From positions 296,210-360,209 of the forward strand of contig CAWCOL010000007.1 in assembly GCA_963797175.1 (NCBI GenBank): a DNA stretch of 64,000 nt. Direction: 5' to 3'. The position numbers and the translations under genes were made by a program. The stretch is from DATLLN01 sp963797175 (GTDB lineage: Bacteria > Actinomycetota > Thermoleophilia > Gaiellales > JAICJC01). Positions within the stretch are counted from its first letter, which is position 1; the number at the start of each line of letters is the position of its first letter. Positions 34,203 through 42,635 of the stretch are shown in pieces. The notes beneath the pieces were generated by a model, which was not told where the DNA came from, did not search any database, and saw only the letters and a list, made by a program, of their open reading frames with translations.

Positions 34203-35291
34203 ATGCGCGGCCGGTACCGGATCCTGCTCGGCGCCGCCGCCGGCGTCGGCAAGACGTACCGGATGCTCCAGGAGGGACGCCAGGCCGCGACGGAGGGCAC
34301 CGACATCGTGATCGGCTATCTCGAGCCCCACGACCGGCCGGAGACGAGCGCGCTGGCCGAGGGGCTCGAGACCGTGGCGCCGCGCATCGTCTCCTACGAG
34401 GGGCTGCGGCTGCGGGAGCTGGACGTGGAGGCCGTCGTGCGCCGCGCTCCCGAGCTGGCCCTGATCGACGAGCTCGCGCACAGCAACGCACCCGGATCGA
34501 CGCACGGCAAGCGCTACCAGGACATCGACCAGATCCTGGACGCCGGGATCGACGTCATCTCCACGGTCAACGTGCAGCACCTGGAGAGCCTCAACGACAC
34601 CGTCTTCGAGGTGACCGGGGTGCGCGTGCGGGAGACCTTCCCGGACCGGATCCTGGACGAGGCCGACCAGGTGGTGCTGGTCGACCTCGCGCCCGAGGAG
34701 CTCCAGGACCGGCTGCGGGCCGGCAAGGTGTACCCGGCCGGGCGGATCGACTCCGCCCTCGAGAACTTCTTCCGGCCCGAGAACCTGGGGGCGCTCCGCC
34801 AGCTGGCCCTGCGCGAGCTGAGCGAGGACGTCGAGGCCCGGCGGGAGGCGCGGGTGATCGATCCGATGGCCCAGCGGGCCATCCTCGAGCGGCTGCTGGT
34901 GCTGGTCGAGCCGCGGCCGGCGTCGCAGCGGCTGCTGCGCCGGGCCTGGCGCAGCGCCCAGCGGCTGGGCGCCGACATCGACGCGCTCTGGGTGCGCGCG
35001 CCCGACGAGCGGCTGGACGACGAGGCCGCCGTCGCGCTGGCCGCGCTGCGCCGGCTGGCGTCCCTGCTCGGCGTGCACTTCCTGGAGGAGGAGAGCCGCG
35101 ACGTGCCGGCCGCCGTGCGTGCGGTCGTCATCGACCGCGGCTCGACCTACGTCTACATGGGCACTCCTGCGCGGCGGCGGCTGGAGGAGCTGACGCGGGG
35201 GCCGCTGGTGATGCGGCTGGTCGAGGCGCTGCCGGGCGTGGACATCCGGATCGCGGCCGACCGGTCGCGCCGGGCGGAGCTCGGCGGATGA
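34203..35291 (+). CDS. KdpD N-terminal sensor module (stand-alone)
   Basis: 362 residues corresponding to the cytoplasmic N-terminal half of KdpD: Walker A GAAAGVGKTYRMLQEG (about 10-25), Walker B LIDELAHSNAPGS (about 88-100), and a Usp-type nucleotide-binding domain from about 225 on. No TM helix and no kinase domain. In full-length KdpD this part binds ATP, and the Usp part can bind c-di-AMP. Here it must act in trans on the kinase half encoded 6 kb upstream, or on something else. Ends with an ATGA overlap to the next gene. Confidence 0.9.
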   Translation: MRGRYRILLGAAAGVGKTYRMLQEGRQAATEGTDIVIGYLEPHDRPETSALAEGLETVAPRIVSYEGLRLRELDVEAVVRRAPELALIDELAHSNAPGSTHGKRYQDIDQILDAGIDVISTVNVQHLESLNDTVFEVTGVRVRETFPDRILDEADQVVLVDLAPEELQDRLRAGKVYPAGRIDSALENFFRPENLGALRQLALRELSEDVEARREARVIDPMAQRAILERLLVLVEPRPASQRLLRRAWRSAQRLGADIDALWVRAPDERLDDEAAVALAALRRLASLLGVHFLEEESRDVPAAVRAVVIDRGSTYVYMGTPARRRLEELTRGPLVMRLVEALPGVDIRIAADRSRRAELGG

Positions 35292-35761
35292 GGCTGCGCC
35301 GCAGGGCACGCGCCGCCGCCCATCCCGGAGGGCCGCGGCTGCTGGTGCCGTTCGCGGGCGCCGAACTCGACCCGGCCGTGCTGGCGGCGGCGCTGCGGAT
35401 CGCGCGGGCCGACGGCGCCGTCGTCGTCCCGGCGTATCTTCTCGTCGTGCCCTACGAGTACTCGATGGAGTCGCCGCTCACGTCCGAGGTGGAGGTGGCG
35501 CTGCCGATGCTGGAGGCGGTCGAGATGGAGGCGCTCAAGGCGGGCGTCGCCGTGGACGCGCGGCTCGAGCGCGGCCGCTCGCTGCGCGACGCGCTGCGCC
35601 GGCTGTGGGACGCCGAGTCGTTCGACCGGATCCTGGTGCCGGTCATGCCCGAGCTGCGGCAGGGCTTCAGCGAGCAGGAGATCGCCTGGGTGCTGACCCA
35701 CGCGCCGACCGAGACGCTGGCGCTGCGCCCCGCCTCGCACGCGGTGCCCGAGCCGGCGTGA
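35288..35761 (+). CDS. Universal-stress-protein-like protein
   Basis: 157 residues with a Usp-like alpha/beta fold: RLLVPFAGAELDPAVLAAAL at the start, DRILVPVMPE near the C-terminal nucleotide region, and THAPTETLALRP at the end. Overlaps both the KdpD N-module (ATGA) and the exchanger gene (GTGA). In cation transport loci such proteins often regulate transporters by binding nucleotides such as c-di-AMP or ATP. That role is inferred from position. Confidence 0.7.
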   Translation: MRLRRRARAAAHPGGPRLLVPFAGAELDPAVLAAALRIARADGAVVVPAYLLVVPYEYSMESPLTSEVEVALPMLEAVEMEALKAGVAVDARLERGRSLRDALRRLWDAESFDRILVPVMPELRQGFSEQEIAWVLTHAPTETLALRPASHAVPEPA

Positions 35762-36678
35762 ACCTCGTCCTGTTCCTGGTGTCGCTGGCGGCGACGCTGG
35801 TGGCGGCCGGCATCTTCGTCCGGCGGCTCGACCGCCTGGCGGTGCGCCACGGCCTGCCCGAGGCCGCGGTCGGCATCCTCACGGCGATCGCCGCGGACGC
35901 CCCCGAGCTGGCCTCGGCGGCGACGGCGATGATCCGGGGCGACCACGACGTCGGCATCGGCGTCATCCTCGGCTCGAACATGTTCAACCTGGCGGCGATG
36001 ATCGGCCTGGTGGCGGTGGTGTCGGCGCCGCTGGTGATCGACCGCGGGACGCTGCTGATCGAGGGCGCCGCCGGCCTGGCCGTGCTCGGCATCGTGATCG
36101 CGATGATCGCCGGCGGCCTGAACCCGTGGGTCGCCGTGGTGCTGCTGGCCGTCGTCCTCGCCGTCTACGTGCGCTCGCTCAACCGCGACCCCGAGGTGCA
36201 CGGCCCGCGCACCGCCGCACCCAGCGAGGATCGGGGCTGGCTGGTCGCCGAGCTGGTGCGCGAGCTCCCCGCCGTCGCCGTGATCGTCGTCGGCGCGATC
36301 GGCATGGTGTCGACCTCGGTCGCCTTCGCCGAGGACCGCGGCTACTCGAAGGCGCTGATCGGGCTGCTGCTGCTGGCGGTCGTCACCAGCCTGCCCAACG
36401 CCTACACGGCTCTTCGCCTGGGACGGCAACGGCGCGGTGCGGCCGTGGTGTCCGACGCGTTCAACAGCAACACGATCAACCTCGCCGGCGGCATCATCAT
36501 CCCGGCGCTGGTGGGAACGGTCGATCGCGGGACGGTGGCGTCGCAGAGCCTGATCTGGGTCACCGGCATCACCCTGCTCTGCATCGCGGCGCTGGCGCGG
36601 CCGGGGGGCGCCGGCCGGGTGGCCGGCGTCGCCATCATCGCGGTCTACGTCGCCTTCGTCGTTGTGCGGCTGTCCTAG
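35758..36678 (+). CDS. Sodium/calcium exchanger (CaCA) family transporter
   Basis: 306 residues, about ten TM helices with two inverted alpha-repeats: AADAPELASAATAMIRGDHD then ILGSNMFN in the first half, SLPNAYTALRLG then DAFNSNTINL in the second. These are degenerate relatives of the CaCA GNxxGSNxxN motifs. Exports or exchanges a cation for Na+ or H+; specificity is not certain. Start is the GTG at 35758 inside the stop of the Usp gene. As last gene of the kdp cluster, it may balance K+ uptake with another cation flux. The convergent methyltransferase gene stops 4 bp away. Confidence 0.8.
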   Translation: MNLVLFLVSLAATLVAAGIFVRRLDRLAVRHGLPEAAVGILTAIAADAPELASAATAMIRGDHDVGIGVILGSNMFNLAAMIGLVAVVSAPLVIDRGTLLIEGAAGLAVLGIVIAMIAGGLNPWVAVVLLAVVLAVYVRSLNRDPEVHGPRTAAPSEDRGWLVAELVRELPAVAVIVVGAIGMVSTSVAFAEDRGYSKALIGLLLLAVVTSLPNAYTALRLGRQRRGAAVVSDAFNSNTINLAGGIIIPALVGTVDRGTVASQSLIWVTGITLLCIAALARPGGAGRVAGVAIIAVYVAFVVVRLS

Positions 36679-36682
36679 ACGG

Positions 36683-37480
36683 TCAGCGGCGGGCGGTGAG
36701 CGCGTACACGATCGGGATCCACCGGCCCTGGACCTCGACCCGGTGGCGGCCGTCCGCCCCCTTGACGGCGAGGCCGCGGCCGTCGTGGTCGGCGTCCGGC
36801 GGCTCGAGCAGGCGCGTCACCGTCAGCCCGGCCGCCGCCGCCGCGGTCACGATCTCGCCCAACGAGTGGGAGAACTCGATCGTCACGTTGGCGGTGGTGG
36901 GCAGGTCGGGGTCGGCGTACGAGCCGGCCGACTCGAACCGCTCGGGGGCGCCGCCGCCGTAGTCGAAGCCCAGCTCCAGCGGCTCCAGCTTGTCCATCAT
37001 CCCGTACAGCGGGTGGTAGTCGATCAGGATCAGCCGCCCGCCCTCGCGCAGCGCGGCCGCCGCGCCGCCCATCCACGCGTCCAGATCGCCGATCCAGCAG
37101 AGCACGCCGTAGGTGGCGACCACCAGGTCGAAGCGTCCGGCGAGGTCGGCCGGCAGCGCCTGCGTGTCGGCCTCGACGAACGTCGCGTCGACGCCCGTCT
37201 GCGCGGCCAGGGCGCGGGCCCGGTCGACCGCGACGGGCGAGAAATCGACGCCGGTGACGCGCGCGCCGCGCCGCGCCCAGCTGATCGTGTCCATGCCGAA
37301 GTGGCACTGGAGGTGGAGCAGGTCGAGCCCGGCCACGTCGCCGGCCAGCTCAGCCTCGAGGTCGTGCAGCGTGTCCTGCCCGGCGAGGAAGGCATCGACG
37401 TCGTAGACAGCGTCCTTGCCGTGCATCGCCGCCAGCTCGTTCCAGAGCGCGCGGTTCAGGTCGAGTGCCTCGCCCTCCAT
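36683..37480 (-). CDS. Class I SAM-dependent methyltransferase
   Basis: 265 residues with a Rossmann methyltransferase core: motif I LLHLQCHFGMDTISWARRGA, ARVTGVDFSP (SAM ribose-binding acidic end), VEADTQALP and FDLVVATYGVLCW. Small-molecule methyltransferase, substrate unknown. The ATG at 37480 has a TAGCAT box 11 nt upstream. Divergent from the metallo-beta-lactamase gene across 22 bp. Confidence 0.83.
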   Translation of the reverse strand: MEGEALDLNRALWNELAAMHGKDAVYDVDAFLAGQDTLHDLEAELAGDVAGLDLLHLQCHFGMDTISWARRGARVTGVDFSPVAVDRARALAAQTGVDATFVEADTQALPADLAGRFDLVVATYGVLCWIGDLDAWMGGAAAALREGGRLILIDYHPLYGMMDKLEPLELGFDYGGGAPERFESAGSYADPDLPTTANVTIEFSHSLGEIVTAAAAAGLTVTRLLEPPDADHDGRGLAVKGADGRHRVEVQGRWIPIVYALTARR

Positions 37481-37490
37481 GCTGGGAGGG

Positions 37491-37497
37491 CATGCTA
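37491..37497. promoter_or_regulatory. Overlapping divergent -10 boxes
   Basis: TAGCAT on the minus strand (37492-37497) for the methyltransferase and CATGCT on the plus strand (37491-37496), 6 nt before the GTG of the hydrolase gene. The two promoters share bases, so the genes are probably expressed in competition. Confidence 0.3.
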
Positions 37498-37502
37498 CCG
37501 CG

Positions 37503-38462
37503 GTGGACGCCGAGCTGACCGACCTCGGAGGCGGGGTGACCCGGGTGACGATGCCGCTGCCGTGGGCGCTCGACCACGTCCATTGCTACGCGGTCGCCGA
37601 CGGCACCGGGTGGACGATCGTGGACGCCGGGCTGGGCGACGCCGGCACCGAGCGGCGCTGGGATGCGGCGCTGGCCGCGCTCGGCCGGCCACGGGTGCGG
37701 CGGCTCGTGATCACGCACTACCACCCCGACCACCTGGGCGCGTCGCGCGCGCTGGCAACACTGACCGGTGCGGAGGAGGTCGTGCAAGGCCGGCTCGACG
37801 CGCGCCTCTCCGACCTCGCCTGGGGGAACGGCGCGGACGACGAGAGCTTCACGGCGCACCTGGAGCTGCACGGGATGCCGCCCGAGCTGGCGGCCCGCTC
37901 GACCGCGGCCGAGGAGGGCACGCCCGTGTTCCCGGCCGCGCCGACGCGGCTCGTGGAGGAGGGCGCCGAGGTCGAGATCGGCGGCGAGGCGTTCCGGGTG
38001 CTGCACCTGCCCGGCCACGCGGACGGGCACATCGTCCTGCTCGGCGCCGACAGCGGCCGGCTGTTCGGCGGCGACGTGCTGCTCGAGGAGATCACGCCCA
38101 ACGTCGGCCGCTGGCCGGACACGGAGGTCGATCCGCTCGGCCGCTACCTGGCCAGCCTCGGCCGGATCGACGAGGAGGGCCCGGCCGTGGTCTATCCCGG
38201 GCACGGGCCGGTGATCGAGAACGCCACCCGGCGGACGGCGGAGATCCGCGGGCACCACGTGGAGCGGCTGGACGCCCACCACGATGCGCTGCGGCGCGGC
38301 GCGGACACGGCGTACGCGGTGTCCCTGATGGTCTGGGAGGCGGACGGGCTGGGCTTCCACGAGCAGCGGTTCGCTCTGGTCGAGGCGCTCTCGCACCTCG
38401 ACCGGCTGGAGGCCGAGGGCCGCGCCCAGCAGGTCGCCCCGGGTCGCTGGCGCCCCCTCTGA
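37503..38462 (+). CDS. Metallo-beta-lactamase-fold hydrolase
   Basis: 319 residues. The metal-binding motif is THYHPDHLG (HxHxDH) near residue 75; further ligands are LPGHADGHI near 170, GGDVLL near 193 and the late PGHGPVI. A C-terminal helical domain follows, as in LACTB2/RNase-Z-like and thioesterase-type members. Substrate unknown. The GTG at 37503 is chosen for its leaderless-type spacing; an ATG at about 37479 is possible. Confidence 0.83.
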   Translation: MDAELTDLGGGVTRVTMPLPWALDHVHCYAVADGTGWTIVDAGLGDAGTERRWDAALAALGRPRVRRLVITHYHPDHLGASRALATLTGAEEVVQGRLDARLSDLAWGNGADDESFTAHLELHGMPPELAARSTAAEEGTPVFPAAPTRLVEEGAEVEIGGEAFRVLHLPGHADGHIVLLGADSGRLFGGDVLLEEITPNVGRWPDTEVDPLGRYLASLGRIDEEGPAVVYPGHGPVIENATRRTAEIRGHHVERLDAHHDALRRGADTAYAVSLMVWEADGLGFHEQRFALVEALSHLDRLEAEGRAQQVAPGRWRPL

Positions 38463-38819
38463 ACGTCACGACATAACCGCCACACCGCTGCGCGCATTCC
38501 GGCACGGCTCGGCGGCCGCGGCCGGGCCGCCGCGGGCCGCGCCGTCTCCATCACGCGTGCCGCGCACCTTCCGGCGCCGTTCCGCCGGCGAATCGTGACG
38601 AACCGCCGATCGGGGTCAGACTCCAATCGTTTCCGCAGGACGGAGGCGGCGCGAAATGGTGACGCGCCCGTGGCCGGGCCGTCACGTCCGGGCGGCGGGG
38701 AGGCGCGGGCGCGGCCGGTGGCCACGCGGCGGGGGGTCAGACCCCGGTCGGCTTCCGATGCGTCTCGCGGCGCAGGTCCGGCGCCCTTCCGCACCGTTTC
38801 GGCAGATCCCGCCCGGAGG
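38463..38819. repeat. Intergenic repeat island 2
   Basis: 357 bp without a gene. It contains one full 21-bp dyad (38608-38628, arms GATCGGGGTC and GACTCCAATC) and one variant at 38729-38749 with a perfect core GGGGTC-A-GACCCC. Around them are ATTCCGGC, TTCCGGC and GTTTCGGC segments like those in island 1. AATCGTGACGAACC precedes the first dyad, and a similar TTCGTGACGATCC is found in island 1. Both flanking genes end in this region (convergent). No coding potential. Confidence 0.6.
38511..38531. terminator. GC hairpin after the metallo-hydrolase gene
   Basis: GGCGGCC / GGCCGCC inverted repeat with a 7-nt loop, about 50 bp after the stop. No U-tract. Confidence 0.35.
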
Positions 38820-40220
38820 CTACGAGTCGAAGCCGAGCCCGGCGCGGTCGAGCGCCCGCAGCCACAGGCCGCGACGTCCGCCGTCGCGGTCGGCGTGCTC
38901 GAGCGCCCGCCGGGTGAGCTGGATGCCGGCCCAGCGCAGCGGCTCGGGCGGGAACGGCACCGGCTTCTGGCGGACGAACCGCAGCCGGGTGCGCTCGGTG
39001 TCGAGGCCGTCCACCAGGTCGAGCGCGACCCGTGCGCCGAAGCGCGTCGATGCGACGCCCAGCCCGGTGTAGCCGACGGCGTACGCCATCCGCCCCTCGA
39101 GCCCGGTCCCCCACATCACGCAGAAGCGGCTGCACGTGTCGATCACGCCCGCCCAGCGATGGCTGAAGCGCAGGTCCTCCAGCTGCGGGAAGGTGTCGAA
39201 GAAGTGGTCGGCCAGCAGCGCGTGCGTCTCCTCGCGCAGCTCGAACTTCCGGCCGACCCCGTTGCCGAAGTTGTAGACAGCGTCGTAGCCGCCCCACAGG
39301 ATCCGGTCGTCGTCGCTCAGCCGGTAATAGTGGAACTGGTTGGCCGCATCGCCGATCCCCTGCCGGTTGCTCCACCCGATCGCCGCCTTCTGCTCGGCCG
39401 ACAGCGGCTCGGTCATCAGCACGTAGTCGTAGACCGGCACGACGTAGCGGCGGATCGCGCGCACCAGCGGCCGAAAGCCGTTGGTGGCGAGCAGGACGCG
39501 CCGTGCGCGCACCGTGCCGCCCCGCCACCGCAACTCGACGCCGCCCGGCGTCCCCCGCAGGCCCGTGACCGGCGTGCCCTCGTGCACGCGGACGCCGAGC
39601 TCCTTCGCCGCCGCCGCCAGGCCCCAGCCCAGCCGCGCCGGATCGACGATCGCACACCCCGACCGCTGCCACAGCCCGCCCAGGTAGGTCGGCGAGTCCA
39701 CCTCGGCGCGCATCGCCGCGCCGTCCAGGAACTCCGCGTCGATGCCGTACGCCCGCATCTCGTCCACCGCGCCCGACAGCTCCTCCACCTCGTGCTCGGC
39801 GCGGGCGACGGTGACCATACCCGTGCGCTCGTAGCCGGCGTCGATGCCGAACCGCTCGAGCGCCGCCTCCATGCCCGCCAGGTTCTCCGCGCCGAGCCGC
39901 TCGAGCTCGTCGATCTCGTCGGGGAAGCGGGCGATCCCGTTCGGCAGCCCGTGGGTCAGCGACGCGTCCACGAACCCCCCGTTGCGGCCGCTCGCGCCGG
40001 AGACGACCCGGCCGCCCTCGAGCACCATGATGTCGCGGCCGGGATCCTCCTCGGCCGCCAGGATCGCCGCCCACAGGCCGGTGAACCCGCCGCCCACGAT
40101 CGCGAGATCGCAGGTCGCGTCGGCGGCCGGCGGCGGCTCCGGCGACGGGGCGCCGTCGCGGTCGAGCCAGAACGGCACGGTGCGCGCGCCGGCGAACGCG
40201 TGGGCGTGGCCGGCCGCCAA
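38820..40220 (-). CDS. FAD-dependent oxidoreductase, DAO family
   Basis: About 466 residues of the D-amino-acid-oxidase/glycine-oxidase superfamily. FAD motif CDLAIVGGGFTGLWAA near residue 36, SGRNGGFVDASL near 70, and a C-terminal YAVGYTGLGVASTRFGARVA. The N-terminal lead PFWLD before the Rossmann domain is typical of the sarcosine/gamma-glutamylputrescine oxidase-like group. Substrate probably an N-substituted amino acid or amine. The start is uncertain: a TTG at 40220, 2 bp after the cupin stop, keeps the N-terminal lead; a GTG at 40178 is an alternative. Transcribed after the cupin gene as one unit. Confidence 0.82.
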   Translation of the reverse strand: MAAGHAHAFAGARTVPFWLDRDGAPSPEPPPAADATCDLAIVGGGFTGLWAAILAAEEDPGRDIMVLEGGRVVSGASGRNGGFVDASLTHGLPNGIARFPDEIDELERLGAENLAGMEAALERFGIDAGYERTGMVTVARAEHEVEELSGAVDEMRAYGIDAEFLDGAAMRAEVDSPTYLGGLWQRSGCAIVDPARLGWGLAAAAKELGVRVHEGTPVTGLRGTPGGVELRWRGGTVRARRVLLATNGFRPLVRAIRRYVVPVYDYVLMTEPLSAEQKAAIGWSNRQGIGDAANQFHYYRLSDDDRILWGGYDAVYNFGNGVGRKFELREETHALLADHFFDTFPQLEDLRFSHRWAGVIDTCSRFCVMWGTGLEGRMAYAVGYTGLGVASTRFGARVALDLVDGLDTERTRLRFVRQKPVPFPPEPLRWAGIQLTRRALEHADRDGGRRGLWLRALDRAGLGFDS

Positions 40221-40222
40221 GG

Positions 40223-40567
40223 CTATGCCGTGGTGATCTGGTACGTCTTGCGCAGCGTCTCGTGGATCGTCCACACGGTGCGGGCGCCCTCCTCGAGCAC
40301 GCACACGTCACCCGGCCCCACCTCGAGCGTCGGGCCGCCCTCGATCTCGATCGTCGCCCGGCCTGACACCACCACGAACACCTCGTCCGCCTCGACGTCG
40401 CGGACGACGCCCTCCGTGCACTGCCAGATGCCGCGGACGACCCTGCCGTCGGCCGACTCGTGCAGCACCAGGTCGGACGTCTGCGGATCGCCCGACACCA
40501 CGCTCGCGGGATCGAGCGGATCCGGCTCGAGCGCGGCGCCGGCGACGTGAACGGTGAAGCTCGTCAT
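40223..40567 (-). CDS. Cupin-domain protein (DUF861-like)
   Basis: 114 residues, one small cupin barrel: GIWQCTEGVVRDVEADEVFV, GRATIEIEGG, VGPGDVCVLEEGARTVW, ending TIHETLRKTYQITTA. Resembles the DUF861 group of small cupins found beside amine/ureide-degrading enzymes, which fits the flavoenzyme gene 2 bp downstream. The ATG at 40567 is chosen over the one at 40576 because a TAGCAT -10 box lies 7 nt before it and overlaps the upstream ATG. Confidence 0.78.
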   Translation of the reverse strand: MTSFTVHVAGAALEPDPLDPASVVSGDPQTSDLVLHESADGRVVRGIWQCTEGVVRDVEADEVFVVVSGRATIEIEGGPTLEVGPGDVCVLEEGARTVWTIHETLRKTYQITTA

Positions 40568-40574
40568 CCGCGGC

Positions 40575-40580
40575 ATGCTA
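40575..40580 (-). promoter_or_regulatory. -10 box of the cupin-flavoenzyme pair (leaderless)
   Basis: TAGCAT on the minus strand, 7 nt before the ATG at 40567; it decides the start of the cupin gene. Confidence 0.45.
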
Positions 40581-40598
40581 TCCGGTGAGGCCGCGCGG

Positions 40599-40604
40599 TA
40601 CCGT
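40599..40604 (+). promoter_or_regulatory. -10 box of the MFS gene
   Basis: TACCGT, 8 nt before the GTG at 40613. Confidence 0.35.
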
Positions 40605-40612
40605 CCCTCGCC

Positions 40613-41878
40613 GTGAGCACGCTTCGCCGCCTGGTCGCAACCATCGCCCTCGACGTCGGGCCGCTCCGCCGGCACCGTGACTTCCGGCTGCTCTTCGCGG
40701 GGCAGATGGTGACCTTCTTCGGCTCGATGATCACCTACGTCGCCCTGCCGTTCCAGGCGTACCAGCTGACCGGCTCGTCGCTGGTCGTCGGCCTACTCGG
40801 CGTCGCCGAGTTCGCACCGCTGATCGCGATGGCGCTGCTGGGCGGTGCGCTGGCCGACGCGCACGACCGCCGCCGGATGGTGCAGCTGACCGAGCTCGGG
40901 TTCGCGGGCATCTCAGTCGCCCTGGTTGCCAACGCGATGCTGGACGACCCCAAAGTCTGGGTGCTGTTCGTCTGCTCCACCCTGATGGCGGCGCTGGACG
41001 GCCTCCAGCGGCCCTCGCTGGACGCGCTGGTGCCGCGCCTCGTCGGGCGCGACGAGCTGGCGGCCGCGGGAGCGCTCGCCTCGTTCCGGATGACCATCGG
41101 CATGGTCGTCGGCCCGGCCATCGGCGGCGTGCTGATCGCGACCGTGGGCCTGCCCGTCACCTACGGCGTGGACGTCACCACCTTCCTGTTCTCGCTGGCG
41201 ATGCTGCGGATGATGCGCGCCGTGCCGCCGCCGCCCGAGGCGGAACCGCCGTCGCTCCGCCGGATCAAGGAGGGCCTGAGCTACGCCGCCGGCCGGCAGG
41301 ACCTGCTGGGCACGTACATCGTGGACATCATCGCCATGTTCTTCGGCATGCCGATGGCGCTGTTCCCCGCGATCGCCGCGAGCCACGGCGGCGCCGGCGC
41401 GCTGGGCCTGCTCTACGCCGCGCCCAGCGTCGGCTCGCTGCTGGCGACCGTGTCCAGCGGCTGGACGGCGCACGTCACCCACCACGGCCGCGCGATCTGC
41501 CTCGCCGCCGCCGGCTGGGGGCTCGCCATCGTCGGCTTCGGCCTGGCCGGGTCGCTGGGGCTCGCGCTCGTCTTCCTCACCATCGCCGGTGCGGCCGACA
41601 TGATCTCCGGGCTGTTCCGCTCGGTGATCTGGAACAGCACGATCCCGGACGAGCTGCGCGGGCGGCTGGCCGGGATCGAGCAGGTCAGCTACTCGACCGG
41701 GCCGCTGCTGGGCAACGTCGAGTCGGGCGTCGCCGCGTCGCTGGTCGGCGTGCGCGCCGCGGTCGTCTCGGGCGGCATCCTCTGCGTGGCGGGCGTCGCC
41801 GTGGCCGCGGTCGCGCTGCCCGTGTTCTGGCGCTACCGGGCCACGCCGGCGGCGCCCGCCGAGCCCGCTACGAGCTGA
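40613..41878 (+). CDS. MFS transporter (EntS-like exporter)
   Basis: 421 residues, about twelve TM helices. The N-terminal RRHRDFRLLFAGQMVTFFGS and the loop ADAHDRRRMVQ are typical of the EntS/MFS_3 group of small-molecule exporters (the motif after TM2 is the usual D-R-x-G-R-R variant). Likely exports a siderophore, drug or metabolite. GTG start. Its end overlaps the convergent ABC permease gene by 11 bp. Confidence 0.83.
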   Translation: MSTLRRLVATIALDVGPLRRHRDFRLLFAGQMVTFFGSMITYVALPFQAYQLTGSSLVVGLLGVAEFAPLIAMALLGGALADAHDRRRMVQLTELGFAGISVALVANAMLDDPKVWVLFVCSTLMAALDGLQRPSLDALVPRLVGRDELAAAGALASFRMTIGMVVGPAIGGVLIATVGLPVTYGVDVTTFLFSLAMLRMMRAVPPPPEAEPPSLRRIKEGLSYAAGRQDLLGTYIVDIIAMFFGMPMALFPAIAASHGGAGALGLLYAAPSVGSLLATVSSGWTAHVTHHGRAICLAAAGWGLAIVGFGLAGSLGLALVFLTIAGAADMISGLFRSVIWNSTIPDELRGRLAGIEQVSYSTGPLLGNVESGVAASLVGVRAAVVSGGILCVAGVAVAAVALPVFWRYRATPAAPAEPATS

Positions 41879-42635
41879 CCATCCGGCGGAAGGCGAACAC
41901 CGCCGCCGGCAGCGTCAGCGCACCCACGACCAGCGCGGCGGCGAACCCCTCGGCCACGCGGCCCGTATCCCAGCCGGTCAGCATCAGCGCCCGCACCGCG
42001 TCGATCAGGTAGCTGATCGGGTTGACGTCGTTGAGCGTCTTCAGCCACTCCGGCAGCGCGGCCTTGGGCACGAAGGCGGTCGATGCGAAGTAGAGCGGGA
42101 AGACGATGATGCCCGCTGCCGCGGTCGCCTCCGGGTTACGGGTGCGCAGCGCGACGTTCAGCGAGATCCCGGCCCAGCAGGCGCCGAAGAAGCCGCACAG
42201 CACGATGATCACCACGGCGCCGCCGATGCCGGTCTCGACGTGCGCGCCCATCAGCAGGGCGACGAGCAGCACCACCGTGGCGTGCACCGACAGCCGGCAG
42301 GCATCGGTGATGAGCAGCCCGAGCACGATCGCGGTGCGCGACACCGGCGAGACGCGGAGCTTGTCGAAGAAGCCGGAGTCGATGTCCTGCACCATCTGGA
42401 AGCCGGAGCCGCCGGCGCCGACCATCACCGACAGGGCGACCTGGCCGGCGGCCAGGAAGTTGAGCGACGAGCCGCCGCCGGCGACCTTGAGCAGGGCGAC
42501 GTTGGCGAACACGCTGGCGAACAGCACCAGCTGCATGATCGGGATCAGCAGCGGGAAGATCAGGCGTGTGGGCACGCGCGGGATCTCGCGGCCCGCCCGG
42601 CCCGCCAGCACCAGGCTGTCGGAGAGCAGCTTCAC
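41868..42635 (-). CDS. ABC-2 type transporter permease (DrrB-like)
   Basis: 255 residues with six TM segments. The family segment is FDKLRVSPVSRTAIVLGLLI (the cytoplasmic coupling loop) and a late NPISYLIDAVRALML, as in DrrB/NodJ-type exporters. It pairs with the ATP-binding gene, overlapping it by GTGA. Exports a drug, lipid or polysaccharide. Confidence 0.88.
   Translation of the reverse strand: MKLLSDSLVLAGRAGREIPRVPTRLIFPLLIPIMQLVLFASVFANVALLKVAGGGSSLNFLAAGQVALSVMVGAGGSGFQMVQDIDSGFFDKLRVSPVSRTAIVLGLLITDACRLSVHATVVLLVALLMGAHVETGIGGAVVIIVLCGFFGACWAGISLNVALRTRNPEATAAAGIIVFPLYFASTAFVPKAALPEWLKTLNDVNPISYLIDAVRALMLTGWDTGRVAEGFAAALVVGALTLPAAVFAFRRMVSS

Noticed and set aside
31920..35309. 1129-codon minus-strand frame opposite kdpB and kdpD modules
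   Set aside because: Shadow frame: composition only, no motif, and opposite to strongly supported kdp genes.
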